Below the pieces are notes generated by a model. That model was not told the DNA's origin, searched no databases, and was given only the letters and a program-made list of their open reading frames with translations. From Firmicutes bacterium UBA2058 (GTDB lineage Bacteria > Bacillota > Clostridia > Tissierellales > Sedimentibacteraceae): DNA of 64,000 nt. The translations under genes and the position numbers were made by a program. Numbering within the stretch: the stretch's first letter is position 1; every line of letters starts with the position of its first letter. The stretch is from positions 42,595 through 106,594 of the forward strand of contig DDAM01000041.1 in NCBI GenBank assembly GCA_002332905.1, in the 5' to 3' direction. Shown piece after piece: positions 35,392-44,844 of the stretch.

Positions 35392-36513
35392 ATGAAAGAT
35401 AAAATCATAAAAGAAGCAAGTTTACTTGGATTAGATAAGGTTGGATTTACAAAGACAACAAGGTTTAATAATTTATCAGAATTACTAAATTATAGAGTAA
35501 AAAATAATTATAACTGTGAATTTGAAGAAATTGACCTAGATAAAAGAATCGATGTTTCTTATTTACTTCCAAATTGTAAAACCATAATTACTGTTATACT
35601 TCCATATGCTAAAGGATACAAGATCCCTAAAGCTAATAATATGGGAAATATTAGTGTGTCATCATATGGGGTGGACTATCACAAGATTTTACATGACAAA
35701 CTTGAATTACTTGCTCAAAAATTGAAGGAGTATTTTAGATTTAGCTATAAAATATGTGTGGATAATACACCAGCGATAGATAGAGCTATATGTAAGAATT
35801 CAGGTCTTGGTTATATAGGAAAAAATAGCATGCTTATAAATGAAGAATTTGGTTCTTTTGTTTTTTTAGGCTCTATTTTAACTGATTTAGATATTGACGT
35901 TGATGAGATGACTAATGTAGAAAATAAATGTGGAAATTGTAATATATGCATTAGTAAATGCCCTAATAATGCAATTCTAGATAAAATTGATCAGCGAATT
36001 TGGGACTATGGTTCAATAAATACAAAAAAATGTGTTTCATATTTAACTCAAACTAAGTCATATATACCAATAGAATACAGAAAAGCTATGGGCAATCAAA
36101 TATATGGCTGTGATATATGTCAAACTAATTGTCCAAAAAACTATAAGAATTTAAATCAAGATACTAAAGAAAATTATAATAGCTTGTTAATAGATTTAGA
36201 AGAGTTATTTACATTATCTAATAAAGAATTTTATGTTAAGTATGGCAATTTAGCTGGCAGTTGGAGAGGTAATAGTATATGGAAACGAAATGCTATAATT
36301 GCTTGTGGAAATATGAAACTTGATAATTTTTATGATATAATAAAAAACGAATTAGATAGTCAATCTGAAATGATTAAAACATATGCAGCATGGACATTAT
36401 TAGAACTAAATAGAAAAAAAAGTAAAGATTTAATATTTAATAGAATTAAATATGAGAATGAATTTATATCAAATGAATATAAGAAACTTTTAAAGGAGGA
36501 GGGTTATGAATAA
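35392..36513 (+). CDS. queG: Epoxyqueuosine reductase QueG
   Basis: A 373-aa cobalamin- and Fe-S-dependent enzyme for the last step of queuosine synthesis in tRNA. Features: CVDNTPAIDRAICKNSGLGY and IGKNSMLIN (B12-domain signature), two ferredoxin motifs (CGNCNICISKCPNNAIL, CDICQTNCPKN) and a C-terminal HEAT-like tail (WKRNAIIACGN, AAWTLLELN). It overlaps nth by 8 bp. Confidence 0.92.
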   Translation: MKDKIIKEASLLGLDKVGFTKTTRFNNLSELLNYRVKNNYNCEFEEIDLDKRIDVSYLLPNCKTIITVILPYAKGYKIPKANNMGNISVSSYGVDYHKILHDKLELLAQKLKEYFRFSYKICVDNTPAIDRAICKNSGLGYIGKNSMLINEEFGSFVFLGSILTDLDIDVDEMTNVENKCGNCNICISKCPNNAILDKIDQRIWDYGSINTKKCVSYLTQTKSYIPIEYRKAMGNQIYGCDICQTNCPKNYKNLNQDTKENYNSLLIDLEELFTLSNKEFYVKYGNLAGSWRGNSIWKRNAIIACGNMKLDNFYDIIKNELDSQSEMIKTYAAWTLLELNRKKSKDLIFNRIKYENEFISNEYKKLLKEEGYE

Positions 36514-37126
36514 AGCAGAAAAAATTTATTTTAAGTTAAAAGAGGCTTATCCAGATGCAAAATGTGAGCTTAACTATGAAACACCATTTCAATTATTAGT
36601 TTCTACTATTTTAAGTGCTCAGGCTACAGATAAAAGTGTTAATGCAGTTACAAAAGATTTATATCAAGAACATCCTGATTTGAATGCATTTTCAAAACTT
36701 TCTATAGAGGAAATAGAAGAAAAAATTAAGAAAATTGGGTTGTATAAGAATAAATCCAAAAGTATTTATAACCTATGTAAGGAATTAGAAGCCCTTTATC
36801 AAGGACAAGTTCCAAATACCATGGAGGAACTTATAGTGCTATCAGGAGTGGGAAGAAAAACAGCAAGTGTTGTTTTAGCAGAAGCTTTTAAAATACCTGC
36901 ATTTCCTGTTGATACACATGTTTTTAGAGTTAGTAAAAGATTAGGACTAGCAAAAGGAGCGACTGCTGATAAAGTTTCTGATGAACTTATGAAAAAACTT
37001 TCTAGTAAATATTGGATAAATGCACACCATTTATTTATAACACATGGTAGAAGGACTTGTACTGCAAGAAATCCAAAATGTGGTGAATGTGTAATAAGAG
37101 ATTTATGTAATTTTAATGAAGAATAA
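36506..37126 (+). CDS. nth: Endonuclease III
   Basis: A 206-aa DNA glycosylase/AP lyase. Helix-hairpin-helix LSGVGRKTASVVL carries the catalytic Lys; the catalytic Asp is in VDTHVFRV. The C-terminal [4Fe-4S] loop CTARNPKCGECVIRDLC has the C-x6-C-x2-C-x5-C spacing. Repairs oxidised pyrimidines. Start overlaps queG, with aaaggaggag upstream. Confidence 0.95.
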   Translation: MNKAEKIYFKLKEAYPDAKCELNYETPFQLLVSTILSAQATDKSVNAVTKDLYQEHPDLNAFSKLSIEEIEEKIKKIGLYKNKSKSIYNLCKELEALYQGQVPNTMEELIVLSGVGRKTASVVLAEAFKIPAFPVDTHVFRVSKRLGLAKGATADKVSDELMKKLSSKYWINAHHLFITHGRRTCTARNPKCGECVIRDLCNFNEE

Positions 37127-37146
37127 AAATAAGAACTTAGGGGGAT

Positions 37147-37704
37147 ATGATGTCTACTGTTTATTGTGAAAATATCGTTGTAGGAAAGTTTAATTTGCTT
37201 CTTGGTTATACAAAAGAACATGTTGTAAAATTAGAATTTAATGTAAGTCCTTTGTCAGAAAAGAATTTTTTATATTTTTTAAATAACAATTTTGATAAGG
37301 TATGTAAAAATCAATTTAAAAGTGAATATTCGCTCATTATTGAGGATTATTTAAACAACAAATCAACTGATTTGAATATTCCTGTTAAGCTAATAGGTAC
37401 AGATTTTAACAAGCGAGTTTGGGAAGAGTTAATGAAGATTCCTTTTGGACAACTAAAAACATATGGTGAAATAGCAAAAGCTGTCGGCAATGAAAAAGCA
37501 TCTAGAGCAGTTGGAAATGCTAATAATAAAAACAATATAGTATTAATAGTTCCCTGTCATAGAGTAATAGGTAGTGATAAAAATCTAGTTGGTTTTGCTC
37601 CTGGACTAGAATATAAAGTAGATCTTCTTAAAATGGAAGGACACCAAATTGCAAAAAAAGGAAGTAATAAGCTTAAAAAATATCTTTATTATGTAGAACA
37701 ATAA
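37147..37704 (+). CDS. ogt: Methylated-DNA-protein cysteine methyltransferase
   Basis: A 185-aa suicide repair protein. The acceptor Cys lies in IVPCHRVIG, with the helix-turn-helix segment LKTYGEIAKAVGNEKASRAV before it and GFAPGLEYKVDLLKMEG after it. It removes alkyl groups from O6-guanine. ATGs at 37147 and 37150 are both possible after ggggg. Confidence 0.93.
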   Translation: MMSTVYCENIVVGKFNLLLGYTKEHVVKLEFNVSPLSEKNFLYFLNNNFDKVCKNQFKSEYSLIIEDYLNNKSTDLNIPVKLIGTDFNKRVWEELMKIPFGQLKTYGEIAKAVGNEKASRAVGNANNKNNIVLIVPCHRVIGSDKNLVGFAPGLEYKVDLLKMEGHQIAKKGSNKLKKYLYYVEQ

Positions 37705-37727
37705 TGTTATAATCAACGAGAGTTAAC

Positions 37728-37751
37728 AGAGTAAAATATATATTTTACTCT
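37728..37751 (+). repeat. Single hairpin of the repeat family before trmL
   Basis: agagtaaaat-atat-attttactct is a perfect 10-bp stem, resembling the agagtgaaat hairpin at 28450 with a paired change, followed by ata and the gaggtga ribosome-binding site. Confidence 0.55.
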
Positions 37752-37770
37752 ATAGATGAGGTGATTTGAA

Positions 37771-38241
37771 TTGTCAATTAATGTAGTTTTATTTGAGCCA
37801 GAAATACCACAAAATACAGGAAACATAGCAAGAACATGTGCTGCTACAGGTAGTAAGTTACACCTGATTAAACCGCTTGGCTTTTCAGTTAGTGATAGGC
37901 AACTTAAAAGAGCAGGTCTTGATTATTGGGATTTAGTAGATATTACATACTATGAAGATTTAAATGAATTTTTGAATATTCATGGTAAAAAAGATATTTA
38001 TTTATCAACTACTAAGGCAGATAAATTTTATACTGATGTTGAATATGTGGATGACTGTTTTATTTTTTTTGGAAAAGAAACTAAAGGGCTTCCCGAGCAC
38101 TTGCATAACTTATATCATGAAAATAGAATTAAAATTCCAATGATAGAAAATGAACATGCAAGGTCTTTAAATTTAGCAAATTCTGTTAATATAGTATTAT
38201 ATGAGGCTTTAAGACAAATTAAATTTCCAAATTTAATTTAA
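37771..38241 (+). CDS. trmL: tRNA (cytidine/uridine(34)-2'-O)-methyltransferase TrmL
   Basis: A 156-aa SPOUT (knotted) methyltransferase: EIPQNTGNIARTCAATG, FFGKETKGLPEHL and MIENEHARSLNLANSVNIV are the family motifs. It modifies the wobble position of tRNA-Leu. It starts with TTG at 37771 after gaggtga. Confidence 0.93.
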   Translation: MSINVVLFEPEIPQNTGNIARTCAATGSKLHLIKPLGFSVSDRQLKRAGLDYWDLVDITYYEDLNEFLNIHGKKDIYLSTTKADKFYTDVEYVDDCFIFFGKETKGLPEHLHNLYHENRIKIPMIENEHARSLNLANSVNIVLYEALRQIKFPNLI

Positions 38242-38259
38242 CCTAATTTTGGAGGAGAA

Positions 38260-39885
38260 ATGGATATTGCAATAGGTTTAATCGGAGGGCTTGGGTTATT
38301 TCTTTTTGGGATGAATTACATGGGGGATGGATTGCAAAGAGCAGCAGGGGAAAGAATGAAAAACATTCTTGCAGTTCTTACAAAAAACAAATTCATGGGA
38401 TTAATTGTTGGTACTATTGTAACAATGATTATTCAAAGCAGTAGTGCAACAACAGTAATGACAGTTGGCTTTGTAAACGCAGGACTAATGAATTTACAAC
38501 AAGCTATTGGAATAATAATGGGAGCCAACATAGGAACAACTGTTACAGCATTATTGGTGTCATTAAGTTTAGACAAGCTAGCACCACTTTTTATAGGTGT
38601 TGGTGTTTTTATACACTTAATTGCCAAAAAGAAAAAGATTAAAGATATATCACAGGTTATTATAGGCTTTGGTATACTTTTTTTAGGTATGAACCTAATG
38701 AAAGAGGCAGTACAGCCACTTAGAGAGTCTGCCATATTTATGGATATATTATCGAATTTAAACAATCCGTTTTTAGGAATACTTGCTGGTTTTGGAATTA
38801 CAGCATTACTACAAAGCAGTAGTGCTACTACAGGGCTTTTAATAGCTGTTGCATCTGGTGGAGGTATAACTATTCAGATGGCGTTTCCAATAATATTTGG
38901 ACAAAATATTGGTACATGCGTAACCGCTTTGTTATCAAGTGTTGGTGCTAACAAGGTAGCTAAAAGAGCGTCTGTTATGCACCTACTATTTAACGTAATA
39001 GGTACTGTCTTGTTCTTATTGATTTTAGCTAAGCCTGTTTCGATGCTTGTACTGCATTTGGTTCCAGTTGATATTCAACAACAAATAGCTGCTGCTCATA
39101 TTTTATTTAATATAATTAATGTTATAATTCTTTTTCCATTCTCAAACTTGATTGTAAAGGCAGCTACAGCACTTGTTAAGGGAGAAGATGAAATGCCTGA
39201 GGAAATAGCAAAATATATTGATAAAAGACTTTTTGCTACACCCTCTATTGCCTTGGCTCAAGCAGCTAGAGAAACATTAAGAATGGGTAAAATTGTATCA
39301 AAACAGCTCGACTTGTCTATCAATTCCTTTATTAACAAAGATGAATTAAAAGCTAAGAAGGTTTATGAAATTGAAAAGCAAGTAAATAAATTAGCAAGGA
39401 CAATTTTAAGCTTTTTAGTTAAGCTAGATAAGATTTCTTTGACTGACAATGAAAAAGATAAGCTTGTAACACTTATGAATACTCTCAATGATATTGAACG
39501 AGTTGGAGATCATGCTGATAATATAGCTGAATTATCTATGTATATGATTGAAAATAATGTATCATTCTCAAACACTGCAAAAGTTGAAGTGAATGATATG
39601 TTTAATATTACTAAAGAAGCTTATGGAATGTCTTTGACTGTTTTAAAAACTGTTGATACAGATTTAGCTTATGAGGTTATTGAAAAAGATAAAAGTATTG
39701 ATGTTACATTTAAAACTCTAAGGACTAATCATATTGAAAGACTAAATAATCATGTATGTGAGCCTAATGCAGGAATTATATTTTTAGATACTATAAATAA
39801 TTTAGAAAGAATAGGAGACCACTCCTCAAATATTGCTTTAACAGTAATTGAAGTAATTACTAAAAAAAAGAATAAAAATATTTAA
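38260..39885 (+). CDS. Na+/phosphate symporter with PhoU domain
   Basis: A 541-aa protein. Residues 1-310 hold the two inverted Na/Pi-cotransporter repeats, each with the QSSSATT motif (IIQSSSATTVM, LLQSSSATTGL) and GANIGT/GQNIGT. The C-terminal third (about 345-535) is a PhoU-like helical domain with two DIERVGDHADNIA / NLERIGDHSSNIA repeats. This fused NptA/YjbB type moves phosphate with sodium. ggagga site 8 bp upstream. Confidence 0.92.
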   Translation: MDIAIGLIGGLGLFLFGMNYMGDGLQRAAGERMKNILAVLTKNKFMGLIVGTIVTMIIQSSSATTVMTVGFVNAGLMNLQQAIGIIMGANIGTTVTALLVSLSLDKLAPLFIGVGVFIHLIAKKKKIKDISQVIIGFGILFLGMNLMKEAVQPLRESAIFMDILSNLNNPFLGILAGFGITALLQSSSATTGLLIAVASGGGITIQMAFPIIFGQNIGTCVTALLSSVGANKVAKRASVMHLLFNVIGTVLFLLILAKPVSMLVLHLVPVDIQQQIAAAHILFNIINVIILFPFSNLIVKAATALVKGEDEMPEEIAKYIDKRLFATPSIALAQAARETLRMGKIVSKQLDLSINSFINKDELKAKKVYEIEKQVNKLARTILSFLVKLDKISLTDNEKDKLVTLMNTLNDIERVGDHADNIAELSMYMIENNVSFSNTAKVEVNDMFNITKEAYGMSLTVLKTVDTDLAYEVIEKDKSIDVTFKTLRTNHIERLNNHVCEPNAGIIFLDTINNLERIGDHSSNIALTVIEVITKKKNKNI

Positions 39886-39893
39886 AAATTAGC

Positions 39894-39922
39894 TTGCATT
39901 ATATAAAAATATTTTATATAAT
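39894..39922 (+). promoter_or_regulatory. Sigma-A promoter of the grd operon
   Basis: TTGCAT (39894-39899), a 17-bp spacer, TATAAT (39917-39922). It begins 9 bp after the transporter stop and sits upstream of the glycine riboswitch, so the transcript should start near 39929. Confidence 0.75.
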
Positions 39923-39987
39923 GTGACTGTAATAAAAACGATATATGAAATACATCAAATGTATTATTTTATAAGAATAAGATTGAA

Positions 39988-40200
39988 TGAAAGTTGCGGG
40001 AGAGACTTTAAATGCGAAGAGTTCTTCGCTATGAAGCGCCGAAGGAATAAGTTATTACAAATGCCAATGTATATGACGATGATCTCAGGCAAAAGGACCG
40101 TAACCGGACAATACTCTGGAAAGCATAGCACCGAAGGAGCAATTTTTGAAAACAATGTAAATTGTATTAAGAAAAGAATCTCTCAGGTTAATAACAGAGC
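39988..40200 (+). ncRNA. Tandem glycine riboswitch
   Basis: Two consecutive gcvT-type aptamers. Aptamer I (about 39988-40106) has gcgggagagac, gcgccgaaggaa and ctcaggcaaaaggaccg. Aptamer II (about 40108-40200) has actctggaaagc, agcaccgaaggagcaa and ctctcaggttaataacagag. P1 of aptamer II pairs ctctg (40114-40118) with cagag (40195-40199), and the 3' strand is also the 5' arm of the terminator at 40193-40227. Glycine binding should therefore prevent termination and switch the grd genes on. An open reading frame running through it is spurious. Confidence 0.93.
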
Positions 40201-40232
40201 TTAAGGCGACACGCTTTTTGCTCTGTTTTTTT
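40193..40232 (+). terminator. Glycine riboswitch terminator
   Basis: aacagagc (40193-40200) pairs with gctctgtt (40220-40227), followed by ttttt. Its 5' arm overlaps P1 of aptamer II, the expected layout of an ON switch. Confidence 0.88.
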
Positions 40233-40306
40233 ATGTCTATAATAACCATTTTTTGGTAGGACAAACACAAATTGATTACATACTTAAAATTTATAAGGCG
40301 GTAAAT

Positions 40307-40681
40307 ATGGGTTTTATAATAATAACTAATAATGATATGGTATATAACAAATATAAGGATGAGTATTGTGTTGAGTTTTATGATTGCAGTATAAAAGAAG
40401 TGATGATAAAAGTTAGAGACAGAATACATGAAGGATATAAAATGTTAACACATCCTTTATCAAGTAGTGTAAAACCAAATGAATCATTGTTTAAATCTAT
40501 CATGATATCAGATGATAAAACTGTACTGGATTACAATTCATTGTTAATCATAGAAAATGGTATCATAACATGTGATAAATTTAACAAAATTAAGTACAAT
40601 ATAGTCTATACAGACAGAATTATAGAAGATTTTAAATTAATTGATTTAACCGTGCTTGAAAGCGCGTTAAATAGGGTATAA
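40307..40681 (+). CDS. grdX: GrdX protein
   Basis: A 124-aa protein found at the head of glycine reductase operons; its biochemical role is unknown. The stretches IIITNN, VRDRIHEGYKMLTHPLSSSV and KPNESLFKSIMIS are characteristic. The ATG at 40307 follows aaggcggt; a reading from 40253 would begin just after the riboswitch terminator without a good site. First gene behind the riboswitch. Confidence 0.85.
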   Translation: MGFIIITNNDMVYNKYKDEYCVEFYDCSIKEVMIKVRDRIHEGYKMLTHPLSSSVKPNESLFKSIMISDDKTVLDYNSLLIIENGIITCDKFNKIKYNIVYTDRIIEDFKLIDLTVLESALNRV

Positions 40682-40713
40682 TAAATAATATATTATATCC
40701 TTATATATATAAT

Positions 40714-40748
40714 GTGAAATTCTTTCACATAAATGAAATTCTTTCACA
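40714..40748 (+). repeat. Direct-repeat hairpins between grdX and grdE
   Basis: tgaaattctttcaca occurs twice (40715-40729 and 40734-40748); each copy folds as gtgaaa/tgaaa-ttc-tttca. It may be an mRNA processing or stability element before the highly expressed grdE, or a member of the wider hairpin family. Confidence 0.55.
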
Positions 40749-40788
40749 CAAATAATAAATAACAAAATCCATATGGAGGTGACTTTTT

Positions 40789-42069
40789 TTGAAGTTAGAA
40801 TTAGGTTTAATTCACATTAAAGATATGCAATTTGCTAATGAATCAAAATTAGAAAACGGCGTTATCTACGTGAATAAAGAAGAATTAAGAAACATAATTT
40901 TAGAAAACAAAAACATTAAATCAGTTGACTTTGAAATTGCAAGACCTGGTGAGAGCGTTCGTATAACTCCTGTTAAAGACGTAATCGAACCAAGAGTTAA
41001 GGTTGAAGGACAAGGTGGATTATTCCCAGGAATGATCTCAAAAGTTGATACAGTAGGTTCTGGAAGAACTAACGTATTACAAGGTTCAGCAGTTGTTACA
41101 ACTGGTAAAATAGTAGGTTTCCAAGAAGGTATCATAGATATGTGTGGTATCGGAGCTGAATATACACCATTCTCTAAATTAAACAATTTAGTAATGATTT
41201 GTGAGCCAGTTGATGGTTTAAAACAACACGAACATGAAAAAGCAGTAAGATTTGCTGGATACAAAGCAGCTATGTATTTAGGTGAGTTAGGAAGAAATGT
41301 AACTCCTGATGAAGTTGAGACTTTTGAAACACCATCAATATCAGAAGGAATTAAAATGTATCCTGAGCTTCCAAGAGTAGCTTATGTACAGATGCTTCAA
41401 TCACAAGGTTTATTACATGATACTTATGTATACGGTGTTGATGCAAAACAAACTTTACCTTCATTAATGTACCCAACAGAAATGATGGATGGAGCTATTG
41501 TAAGTGGAAACTGTGTATCTGCATGTGATAAAAACACAACATACCACCACTTAAATAACCCAGTTATAAAAGATTTATTTGCAGAGCACGGAAAAACATT
41601 AAACTTTGTAGGTGTTATCATAACAAACGAGAATGTTTACTTAGCTGATAAAGAAAGATCTTCAAACTTCACAGCTAAATTTACTGAATTATTAGGATTA
41701 GATGGAGCTATCGTTTCACAAGAAGGTTTCGGTAACCCAGATACAGACTTAATAATGAACTGTAAAAAAATTGAAGAAAAAGGCGTTAAGACAGTTATAA
41801 TTACAGATGAGTATGCTGGACAAGACGGAAAATCACAATCATTAGCAGATGCACACGTAAGCGCAAACGCAGTAGTTACAGGTGGAAATGCTAACCAAGT
41901 TATTACATTACCTCCAATGGACAAAGTTATAGGACATATAGAAGTAGTAAACGTAATAGCAGGTGGTAATGAACACTCATTACAAAAAGACGGTTCAATC
42001 GTAGCTGAGCTTCAAGTTATAACAGGTGCTACAAACGAGCTTGGATTTAATAGATTAAGTGCGAGATAG
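40789..42069 (+). CDS. grdE: Glycine reductase proprotein GrdE
   Basis: A 426-aa precursor of two subunits of glycine reductase protein B. In this family the chain is cut at an internal Cys that becomes a pyruvoyl-type carbonyl group binding glycine as a Schiff base. That residue is C242 here, in SGNCVSACDKNTTYHHLNNP, exactly the position known from characterised GrdE. It starts with TTG after a strong ggaggtga. Codon use is notably enriched in optimal codons, fitting high expression. Confidence 0.95.
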   Translation: MKLELGLIHIKDMQFANESKLENGVIYVNKEELRNIILENKNIKSVDFEIARPGESVRITPVKDVIEPRVKVEGQGGLFPGMISKVDTVGSGRTNVLQGSAVVTTGKIVGFQEGIIDMCGIGAEYTPFSKLNNLVMICEPVDGLKQHEHEKAVRFAGYKAAMYLGELGRNVTPDEVETFETPSISEGIKMYPELPRVAYVQMLQSQGLLHDTYVYGVDAKQTLPSLMYPTEMMDGAIVSGNCVSACDKNTTYHHLNNPVIKDLFAEHGKTLNFVGVIITNENVYLADKERSSNFTAKFTELLGLDGAIVSQEGFGNPDTDLIMNCKKIEEKGVKTVIITDEYAGQDGKSQSLADAHVSANAVVTGGNANQVITLPPMDKVIGHIEVVNVIAGGNEHSLQKDGSIVAELQVITGATNELGFNRLSAR

Positions 42070-42089
42070 GAAGGAAGGAGGAGACAAAA

Positions 42090-43394
42090 ATGATAAAAGT
42101 TGTTCAATATATTAACCAATTCTTCGCCCAAGTTGGTGGAGAAGAAATGGCTCACATACCAGCTGAATTAAGACAAGGACCAGTAGGTCCAGGACTTGCA
42201 TTCAATGCTGAGTTTAATGGAGAAGCTGAAATAGTAGCTACAATAGTTTGTGGAGACTCATATTTCAACGAAAATTTAGATAAAGCTAAAGCTGAAGTTT
42301 TAGAAATGGTTAAAAGCCAAAATGCAGATTTATTTATAGCTGGACCTGCTTTCAACGCTGGTAGATATGGTGTTGCTTGTGGAACTATAGCTGAAGCTGT
42401 TCAAACAGAATTAAATATCCCTGTATTAACAGGTATGTACAAAGAAAATCCAGGTGCTGATATGTTCAAAACTAAGATATATATGGTTGAGACTAAAAAC
42501 AGTGCTGCTGGTATGAGAGATGCAGTTAAGAAAATGGCTCCTTTAGCTTTAAAATTAGCAAAAGGTGAAAAAATTGGTGCATCAGCAGAAGAAGGATATA
42601 TGCCAAATGGTGTAAGAGTTAACTTCTTTGAAAAAGAAAGAGGATCAAGAAGAGCAGTTGATATGCTTCTTAAAAAGTTAGCCGGAAAAGAATTCGTAAC
42701 TGAATTCCCAATGCCTGACTTTGATAGAGTAGCTCCTAATAAAGCAGTAAAAGATATATCTAAAGCTAAAATAGCTATAGTAACATCAGGTGGTATTGTT
42801 CCAAAAGGAAACCCAGACCACATTGAATCATCATCAGCTTCTAAATATGGTAAATATGACATATCTGGATTTAATGATTTAACAGCAGCTGATCATGAGA
42901 CAGCACACGGTGGATATGACCCAGTATACGCTAATGATGACGCAGATAGAGTTATACCAGTTGACATATTAAGAGAATATGAAAAAGCAGGAAAAATCGG
43001 TTCATTACACAGATATTTCTATACTACAGTAGGTAACGGAACTGCAGTTGCAAGTTCTAAGAAATTTGCTGAAGAGTTCTCTAAAGAGTTAATAGCTGAC
43101 GGAGTTGATGCAGTAATATTAACATCAACCTGAGGTACTTGCACACGTTGCGGTGCAACGATGGTAAAAGAAGTTGAAAGAGCTGGTATTCCAGTAGTTC
43201 ATATGTGTACAGTAGTGCCAATATCATTAACAGTTGGAGCAAACAGAATAGTTCCTACAATTGCTATACCTCACCCACTTGGAAACCCAGCATTAAGCTT
43301 GGAAGAAGAGAGAGAAATCAGAAGAGGTTTAGTAGACAAGGCTCTTAAAGCTTTAACAACTGAGGTTGATGGTCAAACAGTATTTGACAAATAA
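42090..43394 (+). CDS. grdB: Glycine reductase selenoprotein GrdB (protein B)
   Basis: Read through TGA at 43131-43133 this is a 434-aa selenoprotein with Sec348 in LTSTUGTCTRCGATMVKEVE. With the GrdE subunits it binds glycine and transfers the carboxymethyl group to the Sec of GrdA. The downstream part (HMCTVVPISLTVGANRIVP, IPHPLGNP) is conserved and is lost if TGA is read as stop. The start has ggaaggaggag; it follows grdE by 20 bp. Confidence 0.95.
43139..43160 (+). promoter_or_regulatory. SECIS-like hairpin in grdB
   Basis: cgttgc-ggt-gcaacg (43146-43160) forms a perfect 6-bp stem beginning 13 nt after the TGA (43133). An alternative is ttgcac/gtgcaa (43139-43158). Same distance as in prxU, fitting a selenocysteine insertion element. 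Confidence 0.65.
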
Positions 43395-43440
43395 ATCATA
43401 ATTGTTTTTGAGTCAATTGCTAAAATCTTAGGAGGCAAAG

Positions 43441-44376
43441 ATGAGTAAGTTATATGATGTAGTAGTTATTGGTGCTGGCCCTGCAGGACTTGCAGCAGCG
43501 CTATATGCTGGTAGAGCAAGATTAAGCGTTCTACTTTTAGAAAGAGATAAAGACGGTGGACAAATCGTTATAACATCTGAGATAGAAAATTATCCAGGAT
43601 GCTTAGAGGGTGAATCAGGACCTACTTTAATAGAAAGAATGTCTAAACAAGCTGAACATTTTGGAGCAGAAAGAGTTTATGACGATATACTAGAAGTTCA
43701 GTTAGAAGGACAAGAAAAAGTTTTAAAAGGTAAAAAAGGCGAATACAGAGCAAAATCTGTTATAATCGCTACTGGTGCATCATCAAGACCAATTGGTTGT
43801 AAAAATGAGAAAGACTTTATTGGTAAAGGAGTTTCTTATTGTGCAACTTGTGATGCTGCATTCTTTGAAGATTTCGAAGTATATGTAGTTGGTGGTGGAG
43901 ACACTGCTGTAGAAGAAGCTATGTTCTTAGCTAAATTTGCTAGAAAAGTAACTATCATTCATAGAAGAGATGAGTTAAGAGCTGCAAAATCTATACAAGA
44001 AAAAGCATTCGCACATCCAAAGCTTGCATTTATGTGGGATACAGTAGTAGAAGAAGTAAACGGAGACGGTGTACTTGAGTCTATGAAGGTTAAAAACGTA
44101 AAAACAGGTGAAGTTACAGAAATAGTTGCTGACGAAAATGATGGTACATTTGGATTATTCGGATTCATAGGATATTTACCAAAGACAGAAATGTTCAAAG
44201 ACATACTTCCATTAGAGAATGGTTATATTAAAACTGATGAAGATATGAAAACAAATATCCCAGGAGTATTCGCAGCAGGAGACGTAAGAGTTAAGAGTTT
44301 AAGACAAGTAGTTACAGCAACTGCTGATGGAGCAATCGCTGCAGTACAGGCAGAAAAATACATTGAAAATCTGTAA
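43441..44376 (+). CDS. trxB: Thioredoxin reductase
   Basis: A 311-aa flavoprotein with FAD-binding GAGPAGLAAALYAGRA, redox-active C134-A-T-C137, the NAD(P)H site VVGGGDTAVEEA and HRRDELRA (a motif associated with NADPH use), and the C-terminal FAGDVRVKSLRQ flavin motif. It reduces the adjacent thioredoxin, which is the electron donor for glycine reductase. Confidence 0.95.
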   Translation: MSKLYDVVVIGAGPAGLAAALYAGRARLSVLLLERDKDGGQIVITSEIENYPGCLEGESGPTLIERMSKQAEHFGAERVYDDILEVQLEGQEKVLKGKKGEYRAKSVIIATGASSRPIGCKNEKDFIGKGVSYCATCDAAFFEDFEVYVVGGGDTAVEEAMFLAKFARKVTIIHRRDELRAAKSIQEKAFAHPKLAFMWDTVVEEVNGDGVLESMKVKNVKTGEVTEIVADENDGTFGLFGFIGYLPKTEMFKDILPLENGYIKTDEDMKTNIPGVFAAGDVRVKSLRQVVTATADGAIAAVQAEKYIENL

Positions 44377-44419
44377 AAAAGCGAACTATGTTCACTATAA
44401 AAAGTAATGGAGGATTAAG

Positions 44420-44737
44420 ATGTTAGAATTAAATAAGGATACATTTGAAGCTGAAGTATTACAAGCTGAAGGATATGTTTTAGTAGACTTCTTTGGTGAT
44501 GGATGTGTTCCATGTCAAGCTTTAATGCCACATGTTCACGGATTTGCTGAAAAATATGATGGAAAAATGAAATTTACTTCATTAAATACTACTAAAGCAA
44601 GAAGACTTGCAATAGGACAAAAAATATTAGGTTTACCAGTTGTTGCTATATACAAAGATGGTGCTAAAGTTGAAGAGTTAATCAAAGAAGACGCTACACC
44701 AGAAGCAGTAGAGGCAATGATCCAAAAATATATATAA
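44420..44737 (+). CDS. trxA: Thioredoxin with GCVPC active site
   Basis: A 105-aa thioredoxin in which the usual WCGPC is GCVPC (C29-V30-P31-C32). This variant is known from thioredoxins encoded with glycine reductase. The rest of the fold is normal (YVLVDFFGDG, LGLPVVAIYKDG with the cis-Pro). It receives electrons from TrxB and reduces the selenenylsulphide of GrdA. Confidence 0.95.
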   Translation: MLELNKDTFEAEVLQAEGYVLVDFFGDGCVPCQALMPHVHGFAEKYDGKMKFTSLNTTKARRLAIGQKILGLPVVAIYKDGAKVEELIKEDATPEAVEAMIQKYI

Positions 44738-44844
44738 ATAATTTATATATAATAGATAAATAGTTTATATAAAATTTATATAATAAATAGTAATAAACAG
44801 CAAATAATAAAAAAGAAATTAATAAATCAAAACAGGAGGAAAAA

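Noticed and set aside
39923..40204. A 93-codon open frame before grdX
   Set aside because: It runs through both aptamers of the glycine riboswitch and has no ribosome-binding site or recognisable protein features.
43161..43394. A 77-codon frame after grdB, or a frameshifted grdB pseudogene
   Set aside because: It is the C-terminal part of GrdB in the same frame; the TGA is the known Sec position, so neither a separate gene nor a pseudogene.
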